Assembly: GCA_900540275.1 (NCBI GenBank) | Contig: UQFO01000024.1 | Location: 1 to 35,414, forward strand | Source of the DNA: an uncultured Oscillospiraceae bacterium | GTDB lineage: Bacteria > Bacillota > Clostridia > Oscillospirales > Acutalibacteraceae | DNA length: 35,414 nt | Direction: 5' to 3' | Part shown: piece after piece, positions 1 to 6,168 of the stretch | Layout of the letters: each line of letters opens with the position of its first letter | Numbering within the stretch: the stretch's first letter is position 1 | The notes under the pieces: generated by a model | Seen by the model: the letters and a program-made list of their open reading frames with translations, nothing else | The model's database searches: none | What the model was told of the DNA's origin: nothing | Made by a program: the position numbers and the translations under genes

Positions 1-43
1 TCGGGACGGGTGACTGGAGTTCAGACGTGTGCTCTTCCGATCT
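1..43 (+). other. Illumina TruSeq adapter plus index (sequencing artefact)
   Basis: Bases 10-43 match the reverse-read TruSeq adapter exactly: GTGACTGGAGTTCAGACG at 10-27, continuing to ...GCTCTTCCGATCT, which ends at 43. Bases 2-9 (CGGGACGG) are the reverse complement of CCGTCCCG, which I recall as TruSeq LT index 16 with its two extra bases. Base 1 (T) fits the end of the ...GAGAT adapter arm. This stretch is therefore library DNA left on a contig end, and genomic sequence begins at about base 44. Any reading frame that uses a start inside it, such as the GTG at 29, is false. Confidence 0.97.
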
Positions 44-1330
44 ATGCTCAACTGCGGCGTATACCTGGCGGCCCCGCGCCATGACGATTTGTCCTACCGG
101 CAGGTAATGGATTTGGCTGGAAAAACGGCGGACGACGGCTTTTACCGGGTAAAAACCGATAAAAAGCGGTACGACGTCAACCTTACTGGCGCGGCCGGAT
201 ACAATACGCTCGGGCATTATTCCTCCCTGACGTCAGAAGATTACCTTTATACAATGAAAAAGCTTGGGTATTCCGCTTACTGGATGGAGGTCTCTTCAAG
301 CGGCGGCACGCTCTTTTCCGATATGCTGCTTTCAAACCGCTACACCATTGGGTCCCCCCTGCTTGACGGCGCGTTTTACCGTAACGCTTCTTTTGCTATC
401 CGGGAAAACGACGTGTTTCTGCCGCCGGCGCTCTTGACCGGCTCGGATTTGTCAAATCATGAAACATTGCCGAGGACAGGAAGGCTGGAAACCCAGCAGT
501 ACCTGTGTGAAAAGCTGTTCGGGGAAACGGGACTGTTTCATCGCTATGAGCCGCGGGAGGCGGTGAACGCGTCTGTAAGCTACCGCAAAGGAAAGGGCTA
601 TACCATAACGGCGGAAAAGGGGACCGGAAGCGAGCTCGTATATGAAATTCCCGTCGGGCAGCGCACTACGCTTTATTTCGATTGCTTCGACCGCGTAAGC
701 ACGTCCCTTGTCGAAGAGGTAAACGGCGCGGTTTCCGTCGAGGCGGACGGCAGGGTTATCAGTGAAAGCTATCCGTCCCAGCAGGAAAACGGGATTTTAG
801 AGCTAGGCTCCTTCGAAAACGAAACGGTGCGCGTCGTGGTAAAGCTCAACAAGAGCCTCGCCTGTAAGTCGTTCGGCTTATATGGGCTCAAGGAAGCGGC
901 ACTTCAAAATATCGCGCAAAGGGCGCGTACGGCTGCAATCCAGGTGAATGGGAATACAATCGAATCCGATTGCACCGCGCAAAAGGACGAAGCCCTGATT
1001 CTCTTTTTCCCAAATGATAAAGGGTATACCGCCACGGTCAACGGGGAGCCTGCCGAAATCAACAGGGTTTTCGGCGGATGGATGTCCATAAAGCTGCCGC
1101 AGGGCAAAGCCCATGTCGTTTTGACCTTTGTGCCGGGCGGCATGTGGGCGGGCCTGATTATCTGCGGCGCGGGTGTGCTGCTTTGTACCGGCTACGCCGT
1201 GTTCCGGCGGAAAAAGCGCAGCGTCTGCGGCACGCTTGAGCGCGCGTGCTTCTTAGTGACGCTCGGCGCTGCAGGGCTCGCTGCCGCGGCGGTTTATATT
1301 GCGCCGGTGCTCATTAAGCTGCTGTGCTGA
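44..1330 (+). CDS. YfhO-family membrane protein, C-terminal part (5' truncated by contig end)
   Basis: Open from the first genomic base to a TGA at 1330, giving 428 residues. The true N-terminus is missing because the contig begins here; the apparent upstream start at 29 lies in adapter sequence. It resembles the extracytoplasmic C-terminal region of YfhO proteins: the early segment (DDGFYRVKTDKKRYDVNL, then GYNTLGHYSSLTSEDYL) parallels FYRTEFS...GLSQFASTANVNVTNYL in the complete YfhO-type gene at 25827-28496. A late 'GYTATVNGEPAEINRVFGGW' stretch parallels 'GWTAFVDGEETEITPVADAM' there. Two hydrophobic segments follow, near residues 371-390 and 404-428, separated by a basic RRKKR stretch. YfhO proteins are multi-pass GT-C-like enzymes that glycosylate cell-wall polymers outside the membrane. 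Substrate is unknown. The next gene starts 34 bp downstream. Confidence 0.72.
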   Translation: MLNCGVYLAAPRHDDLSYRQVMDLAGKTADDGFYRVKTDKKRYDVNLTGAAGYNTLGHYSSLTSEDYLYTMKKLGYSAYWMEVSSSGGTLFSDMLLSNRYTIGSPLLDGAFYRNASFAIRENDVFLPPALLTGSDLSNHETLPRTGRLETQQYLCEKLFGETGLFHRYEPREAVNASVSYRKGKGYTITAEKGTGSELVYEIPVGQRTTLYFDCFDRVSTSLVEEVNGAVSVEADGRVISESYPSQQENGILELGSFENETVRVVVKLNKSLACKSFGLYGLKEAALQNIAQRARTAAIQVNGNTIESDCTAQKDEALILFFPNDKGYTATVNGEPAEINRVFGGWMSIKLPQGKAHVVLTFVPGGMWAGLIICGAGVLLCTGYAVFRRKKRSVCGTLERACFLVTLGAAGLAAAAVYIAPVLIKLLC

Positions 1331-1364
1331 CCACGGGCTTGTGAACCGGCAGAAGGGGATTTTT

Positions 1365-2060
1365 ATGAAAACAATTGGAATGATTGGCGGGATGAGCTGG
1401 GAAAGCACCGTCACATACTATCAGACAGCCAATACCGTGATAAAGGAACAGCTCGGCGGGCTGCACAGCGCGAAGGTGCTGCTTTGCAGTGTGGATTTTC
1501 ACGAAATCGAGCGCTGCCAGTCAGACGGCGACTGGGAAAAAAGCGCCGCCATTTTAACACAGGCCGCAAAGAGCCTGGAGCGCGGCGGCGCGGATTTCAT
1601 CGTCATCTGCACGAACACCATGCATAGGGTGGCGCCGCAGGTCCAGGAGAATATAAATATCCCAATCCTTCATATCGCACAGGCGACCGCCCGGCGGCTT
1701 AAGCAGCGCAATATAAAACGCGCGGCCCTGCTCGGCACAATTTACACGATGGAGCAGGATTTTTATAAGGACATCCTGATACAAGAGGGCATTGAGGTGC
1801 TGACGCCGCAGGGAAAGGACGCGCAGCTTGTCAACCGCGTTATTTACAGCGAGCTGTGCCTCGGCGTGGTATCGGAGCGGTCTAAACGGGAATACCTGAG
1901 AATTATCGGCTCGCTTGCCCAAAAGGGCGCGCAGGGCGTTATTCTCGGCTGCACGGAAATCGGGCTGTTAATCCGGCAGGAGGATACGCCGCTTCCCGTG
2001 TTCGACACGGCGCGCATCCACGCGGAACAGGCGGCGCTTCATGCAGCCGGTAAGGCATAG
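1365..2060 (+). CDS. Aspartate/glutamate racemase family protein (RacX/YgeA type)
   Basis: 231 residues, a typical length for the cofactor-independent Asp/Glu racemase superfamily, which interconverts L- and D-amino acids by two-base proton transfer. The two catalytic cysteines are visible: Cys82 in ICTNTMH and Cys196 in LGCTEIGLL. The N-terminus MKTIGMIGGMSWESTVTYY is the family signature. I chose ATG 1365, preceded by AGAAGGGG; a longer in-frame start at 1299 lies inside the upstream gene and lacks the family signature. It is cytoplasmic. It may supply D-amino acids for peptidoglycan or act as a broad-specificity racemase; exact substrate cannot be read from sequence. It follows the YfhO fragment closely and may share its transcript. 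No terminator is visible directly after it. Confidence 0.88.
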   Translation: MKTIGMIGGMSWESTVTYYQTANTVIKEQLGGLHSAKVLLCSVDFHEIERCQSDGDWEKSAAILTQAAKSLERGGADFIVICTNTMHRVAPQVQENINIPILHIAQATARRLKQRNIKRAALLGTIYTMEQDFYKDILIQEGIEVLTPQGKDAQLVNRVIYSELCLGVVSERSKREYLRIIGSLAQKGAQGVILGCTEIGLLIRQEDTPLPVFDTARIHAEQAALHAAGKA

Positions 2061-2121
2061 CAAGGAATTCCCGCGGCAAAAAGGCTGTTCCATAAACTTT
2101 TTACCCATTGTCCCCAAAAGT

Positions 2122-2150
2122 GCTAATCCGAATTTCAGCTGCATATAAAT
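2122..2150 (+). promoter_or_regulatory. Candidate sigma-E type promoter for spoIIID
   Basis: A CATATAAAT element at 2142-2150 resembles the sigma-E -10 consensus (CATACAAT-like). GCTAAT at 2122-2127 sits 14 bp upstream, a spacing usual for sigma-E promoters, although the -35 match is weak. Bacillus spoIIID is transcribed by sigma-E, which motivates the call. This is inference. Confidence 0.3.
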
Positions 2151-2185
2151 GAACTATCTTACCTTACTAAAGGGAGGTTGTTCAT

Positions 2186-2437
2186 TTGAAGGGGATAGTG
2201 GAGGAACGCGCCGTAGAGCTCGGCGAATATATCATTGAGAGCGGCGCGACCGTCAGAAGCGCCGCGAAAAAATTCGGCGTGAGCAAAAGCACGGTACATA
2301 AAGACGTAAGCGAACGCCTGAAATACGTTAACCCCCAGCTTTACAGGGAGGTCAAGACGATTCTCGAAATCAACAAGGCGCAACGCCATATCAGGGGCGG
2401 AATGGCGACGAGAAAAAAATACCGTCACGAAGGTTAA
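2186..2437 (+). CDS. spoIIID: Stage III sporulation protein D (transcriptional regulator)
   Basis: 83 residues, close to the length of Bacillus SpoIIID. The protein is a small DNA-binding regulator that acts in the mother cell during endospore formation. The family core is clear: EERAVELGEYIIE at the N-terminus, a helix-turn-helix around residues 21-43 containing FGVSKSTVHKD, then ERL, NP.L...V, and HIRGG.AT..KY at the C-terminus. The start is TTG at 2186, preceded by AAAGGGAGG at a good distance; no in-frame ATG gives the conserved N-terminus. A perfect-stem terminator follows at 2460, so this is a monocistronic gene. Its presence is strong evidence that the organism belongs to a spore-forming lineage. 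Confidence 0.95.
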   Translation: MKGIVEERAVELGEYIIESGATVRSAAKKFGVSKSTVHKDVSERLKYVNPQLYREVKTILEINKAQRHIRGGMATRKKYRHEG

Positions 2438-2459
2438 AAGGACGTACCTATAGATTTTA

Positions 2460-2493
2460 GCAGCCGGCAGGATTTCCTGCCGGCTGCTTTTTT
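2460..2493 (+). terminator. Rho-independent terminator after spoIIID
   Basis: A perfect 12-bp stem (GCAGCCGGCAGG at 2460-2471, its complement at 2476-2487) with a 4-nt loop, followed by six Ts. Confidence 0.93.
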
Positions 2494-2557
2494 ACAGCGG
2501 TTGACAAAATGGCCGGGCAGCTCCATAATGAGGGCAAAGCTTTGGAGGGGAATTCTG

Positions 2558-3634
2558 ATGAAAAAATTATTTGAACCGGCAACGCTCGGAGGCCTGACCA
2601 TAAAAAACCGCCTGGTGCGCAGCGCAACGCTGGAAATGGGAGGCGCCTGCGACGGGGCGGCCTCCCCCCTGCTGGGTAAAATTTATGAAGACCTGGCGCA
2701 GGGCGGAGCGGGGCTGATTATTACGGGTATGATGGGCATATCAAACGATTGCCGCACGCTTCCCGATATGGTAAATACAGACGAAGAAAGCTTTGTCCCG
2801 CGTTTTTCTGAAATTACGCGCCGCGTGCATGAAAAGGGCGGAAAAATTTGCGTGCAGCTTGCCCACTGCGGTGTAAAATCGGCTGTACCCCATGGTTCCC
2901 CGCCGCTCGGCCCCTCCCCTGCCGGGGGGCAGTCGCGTGAAGCGGAAAAGCAGGATTTAAAAAGAATTGGGCGGCAGTTTGCGCAGGCGGCGTACAAATG
3001 CAGGCAGGCAAACGCCGACGCCGTTCAAATCCATGCGGCGCACGGCTATCTAATCAGCGAATTTTTAAGCCCGTATTTTAACAGGCGGACGGATGATTAC
3101 GGCGGCTGTCTACAAAACCGCGCGCGCCTGCTCTGCGAAGTATACGGCGCAGTGCGCGATGCCGTGGGAACGGGTTTCCCTGTGCTTATAAAAATCAATT
3201 ACAGCGACCTGACGCAGCCGGGCCTTACCGGTGAGGAATGCGTCGAAATCTGCCGCGCGCTTTACGCCCGCGGCCTGGACGCGGCAGAAATCAGCTCGGG
3301 TATCGGTGTGTCGGGCCAGTCCATGCCTGCGCGTTTTGTAAAAGACGAAGAGGGCGAGGGCTATTTCCGCGGGGGCGCGCGGCATGTTGCCCGTGACGCC
3401 GGGATACCCGTGATAAGTGTCGGCGGGTACCGTACGCCCGGCGTTATCGAGCGGGTACTCAGCGGCGGGGAGATAGCCGCCGTATCGATGTGCCGCCCGT
3501 TTATCAGGGAGCCAGGCCTTGTGCGCCGCTGGGAAAACGGAGACTTGGAAAAGGCGCGTTGTATCTCCTGCGGGAGGTGCTCCCATGTAACAACGCACGG
3601 CTGTCCGGTACAGGAAGGCGAAAAAAGCGGATAA
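2558..3634 (+). CDS. NADH:flavin oxidoreductase, Old Yellow Enzyme family, with C-terminal Cys cluster
   Basis: 358 residues forming a single FMN-binding TIM barrel. Family signatures are an N-terminal LFEPATLGGLTIKNR, active-site His159 and His162 with Tyr164 in QIHAAHGYLISEFLSP, then NRRTDDYGG, and a phosphate-binding SVGGYR segment near 287-292. The C-terminus carries Cys335, Cys338, Cys341 and Cys349 (CISCGRC...GC), the arrangement that binds a 4Fe-4S cluster in 2-enoate-reductase/BaiCD-like members. Unlike those about 650-residue enzymes it stops right after the cluster and lacks the FAD/NAD(P)H domain, so electrons must come from a separate partner. Start ATG 2558 follows TTGGAGGGG; the longer frame from 2501 has no comparable ribosome site. 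Likely an anaerobic ene-reductase; substrate unknown. Confidence 0.9.
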   Translation: MKKLFEPATLGGLTIKNRLVRSATLEMGGACDGAASPLLGKIYEDLAQGGAGLIITGMMGISNDCRTLPDMVNTDEESFVPRFSEITRRVHEKGGKICVQLAHCGVKSAVPHGSPPLGPSPAGGQSREAEKQDLKRIGRQFAQAAYKCRQANADAVQIHAAHGYLISEFLSPYFNRRTDDYGGCLQNRARLLCEVYGAVRDAVGTGFPVLIKINYSDLTQPGLTGEECVEICRALYARGLDAAEISSGIGVSGQSMPARFVKDEEGEGYFRGGARHVARDAGIPVISVGGYRTPGVIERVLSGGEIAAVSMCRPFIREPGLVRRWENGDLEKARCISCGRCSHVTTHGCPVQEGEKSG

Positions 3635-3682
3635 AACCGCGGGATTTTATAATTTGTTGGATTTAAATTTCAAATTTGTTCA

Positions 3683-3710
3683 TTATTTTTGAAGCATTTT
3701 GCATTATAAT
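3683..3710 (+). promoter_or_regulatory. Probable promoter of the response regulator gene
   Basis: A perfect TATAAT at 3705-3710, with TTATTT at 3683-3688 as a weak -35 at 16-bp spacing, in an AT-rich stretch that contains the direct repeat AAATTTcAAATTT. It lies 67 bp before the regulator's start. Confidence 0.55.
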
Positions 3711-3715
3711 CAAGG

Positions 3716-3730
3716 CAGGAAGTATTCCTG
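3716..3730. repeat. Inverted repeat at the putative transcription start (possible operator)
   Basis: CAGGAA-GTA-TTCCTG, a perfect 6-3-6 inverted repeat beginning 5 bp after the -10 box of the two-component operon. The position suits an operator or a 5' mRNA hairpin. No binding protein can be assigned from sequence. Confidence 0.4.
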
Positions 3731-3776
3731 TACAGTTGAATGATGATGCGGAACATAAAACGGGAGGTACATGAAA

Positions 3777-4469
3777 ATGAGTTCTGGTAAAATACTGGTG
3801 GTAGACGACGACCTGAATATATGCGAGCTTTTGCGGCTGTATATTGAAAAGGAAGGCTTTAATGTCGTGACCGCGAACGACGGCATGGAGGCTTTGAAGC
3901 TCTTTGAAAAGGAAAACCCGGAGCTTATTATGCTCGACATCATGCTGCCCGGCCTTGACGGCTGGCAGGTGTGCAGGGAAATCCGCAAGACCTCCCAGTG
4001 CCCTATCATTATGCTGACCGCAAAGGGCGAAGTGTTCGACAAGGTGCTTGGCCTGGAGCTCGGCGCCGACGATTACGTCGTCAAGCCCTTTGAGGCAAAG
4101 GAGGTCGTCGCACGAATCCGCGCGGTGCTCAGGCGTACAGGCAAGACGGACGACAACCAGGTCAAAGAGGTCAAATGGGACAAGCTTTCCATCAACCTGA
4201 CTAATTATGAGCTGAAGGTAGACGGCGTACAAATCGACACGCCGCCTAAGGAAATGGAGCTTTTATACCATCTTGCAAGCAACCCGAACAGGGTTTTCAC
4301 GCGTGACCAGCTGCTCGACGAGGTCTGGGGCTTCGACTATTACGGCGATTCCCGGACGGTCGACGTGCACGTCAAGCGGTTGAGGGAAAAAATAGACGGC
4401 GTTTCGGACAAATGGGAACTCAAAACGGTTTGGGGCGTCGGTTATAAATTTGAAGTCAAGGAATCATAA
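3777..4469 (+). CDS. Response regulator, OmpR/PhoB family
   Basis: 230 residues with an N-terminal receiver domain (about 1-120) and a C-terminal winged-helix DNA-binding domain (about 130-228). The acidic pocket DDD at 10-12, phospho-acceptor Asp54 (LDIMLPG), Thr81 and Lys103 (VVKPF) are intact. The C-terminal part shows VFTRDQLLDEVWG and RTVDVHVKRLREK, the recognition-helix region of this family. The start is ambiguous: ATG 3771 is only 2 bp from the GGGAGGT site, whereas ATG 3777 is 8 bp away and is preferred. The adjacent sensor kinase and HtrA protease genes indicate a signalling module, resembling CssRS-HtrA of Bacillus in gene content. The signal is not determinable here. Confidence 0.95.
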   Translation: MSSGKILVVDDDLNICELLRLYIEKEGFNVVTANDGMEALKLFEKENPELIMLDIMLPGLDGWQVCREIRKTSQCPIIMLTAKGEVFDKVLGLELGADDYVVKPFEAKEVVARIRAVLRRTGKTDDNQVKEVKWDKLSINLTNYELKVDGVQIDTPPKEMELLYHLASNPNRVFTRDQLLDEVWGFDYYGDSRTVDVHVKRLREKIDGVSDKWELKTVWGVGYKFEVKES

Positions 4470-4500
4470 GCCTTGCAGCTGCGGATTTATAATTTTAAAG

Positions 4501-4532
4501 ACAGGCGGCCCGTGTGCGGCTGCCTGTTTTTA
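4501..4532 (+). terminator. Terminator-like hairpin between response regulator and kinase genes
   Basis: ACAGGCGGCC at 4501-4510 pairs with GGCTGCCTGT (one G-U pair) across a 7-nt loop and is followed by five Ts. It lies inside the intergenic gap of an otherwise co-oriented two-component pair, so it may attenuate transcription into the kinase rather than end the operon. Confidence 0.72.
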
Positions 4533-4572
4533 AGCTGTAACATTAACGTATAAGGGGACGGGATAGGAGAAT

Positions 4573-6168
4573 ATGGCGAGAGAAAATAGGATGCTGGGCC
4601 AGCACAGGCGAACGCTGTTCAGCAAATACCTGCAAATCAGCCTCGCGATTGTTCTTGTCAGCTTTCTGATACTGGGCGTGATGCTTGTCTTTTTTGTCGC
4701 GCGGTATTCGGAAAACGACAAACGCGAGCTGCTTACAGAAAACGCTCATTCCGTTGCGGATTTAATTTCCGACAGCTCAACGCTTGTCAATAATAATTTG
4801 ATATTGGGCCAATCCAACTTTCTGCAGACGGTCATGTCAACCATATCAAAGAGTATCAACGCGAGCATCTTTATCACAAACAACACGGGCCTTACTCAGC
4901 TTTGCTCGGAGGGTGCAAACTGCGTTCACGACAGGGCGAAGATTCCGGATTCTATAATGAAAAGCGCCCTTACGGGGGAGTATTTCGAAACCTCGAACCT
5001 GGGCGGCATTTATAAAAACAACTATTATACGGTAGGCGTACCGATTATCGTGAATTCAAACGGACAGAATATAGCAGTAGGCGTGGCGTTTGTTTCGTCG
5101 GAGGCCAGCTCAATCTCTGATTTTACCGCCAACATCACAAAAATTTTCTTTTTTGCGGCTATCGCTACCTTCGCAATCGTGTTCTGTATGGTAGGCCTTT
5201 ACACATATAATATGGTCAGGCCCCTGCGCCAGATGGCGCAGGCCGCGAAATCGTTCGGCGCGGGCGACTTCTCAAGCCGTGTCCCCGTGACCTCACAGGA
5301 CGAAATCGGGCAGCTTGCTATCGCGTTCAACAATATGGCTGATTCGCTCGCAACTTCCGAGGGTACGCGGCGCAGCTTTATCGCAAACGTGTCGCACGAG
5401 CTAAAAACGCCGATGACCACAATCGCCGGCTTTATCGACGGAATATTGGACGGCACGATTCCGCCGGATAGGCAGGGCTATTATCTTAACATTGTATCGA
5501 CAGAGGTCAGAAGGCTTTCCCGTCTGGTTCAGTCGATGCTCGCGCTCTCCCGCATCGACAGCGGCGAGCTTCGCATGAATAAGCAGCGGTTCGATTTGAC
5601 CAACATTCTAATTTCGACGCTTCTGACCTTTGAGCAAAAAATAGGAGACCGGAATATCCGTGTAGAGGGCCTTGAGGAAGCCGATACGATTTTTGTCGAC
5701 GGCGACCCGGATATGATTCATCAGGTTGTCTACAATTTAATAGAAAACGCGGTTAAATTTACAAACGAGGGCGGTTATATCCGGATCAGCCTATCTGACG
5801 CCCCTGACCGCACGACGCTGGAAATCCGCAACAGCGGGCAGGGAATCCAGCCCGACGAGCTGCCGCACATTTTCGAGCGGTTTTATAAAACAGACAAGTC
5901 GCGCAGCAAAGACAAAAACGGAATGGGCCTGGGCCTGTATATTGTAAAGACAATCCTGCGGCTTCATGGCGGGGACATTACCGCCGCAAGCGAAACAGGC
6001 AGCTATTGCAGCTTTACTCTGTGGCTGCCGAAAGAAAAAGAATCAATTCAGCCGAAGCTCAAGGACAAAACCGAGAAAAAGGATAAGGGCGACAAGCCAA
6101 ATAAGGAAAAAAAGGATGGCACGGCACAGGGCGCGCCATTGAGTAATGAGGAGGATCAGCATGAGTGA
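4573..6168 (+). CDS. Sensor histidine kinase with HAMP domain
   Basis: 531 residues. A membrane segment near 20-43, an extracytoplasmic sensor region to about 188, a second membrane segment near 190-212, then HAMP (about 213-265). The dimerisation/phosphoacceptor domain has His275 in NVSHELKTP. The ATP-binding domain shows the N box NLIENAVKF (388-396), DxG-like GQGI, the F box FERFYKTD and G box MGLGLYIV. It phosphorylates the regulator encoded 103 bp upstream. After the catalytic core at about 486 there is an unusual 45-residue tail rich in Lys, Asp and Glu (KDKTEKKDKGDK...). Its last 8 bases overlap the protease start, which indicates translational coupling. The start ATG 4573 is preceded by GGATAGGAG. 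Confidence 0.95.
   Translation: MARENRMLGQHRRTLFSKYLQISLAIVLVSFLILGVMLVFFVARYSENDKRELLTENAHSVADLISDSSTLVNNNLILGQSNFLQTVMSTISKSINASIFITNNTGLTQLCSEGANCVHDRAKIPDSIMKSALTGEYFETSNLGGIYKNNYYTVGVPIIVNSNGQNIAVGVAFVSSEASSISDFTANITKIFFFAAIATFAIVFCMVGLYTYNMVRPLRQMAQAAKSFGAGDFSSRVPVTSQDEIGQLAIAFNNMADSLATSEGTRRSFIANVSHELKTPMTTIAGFIDGILDGTIPPDRQGYYLNIVSTEVRRLSRLVQSMLALSRIDSGELRMNKQRFDLTNILISTLLTFEQKIGDRNIRVEGLEEADTIFVDGDPDMIHQVVYNLIENAVKFTNEGGYIRISLSDAPDRTTLEIRNSGQGIQPDELPHIFERFYKTDKSRSKDKNGMGLGLYIVKTILRLHGGDITAASETGSYCSFTLWLPKEKESIQPKLKDKTEKKDKGDKPNKEKKDGTAQGAPLSNEEDQHE

Noticed and set aside
29..43. GTG start of the first reading frame
   Set aside because: It lies wholly in adapter sequence; genomic sequence begins at about 44.
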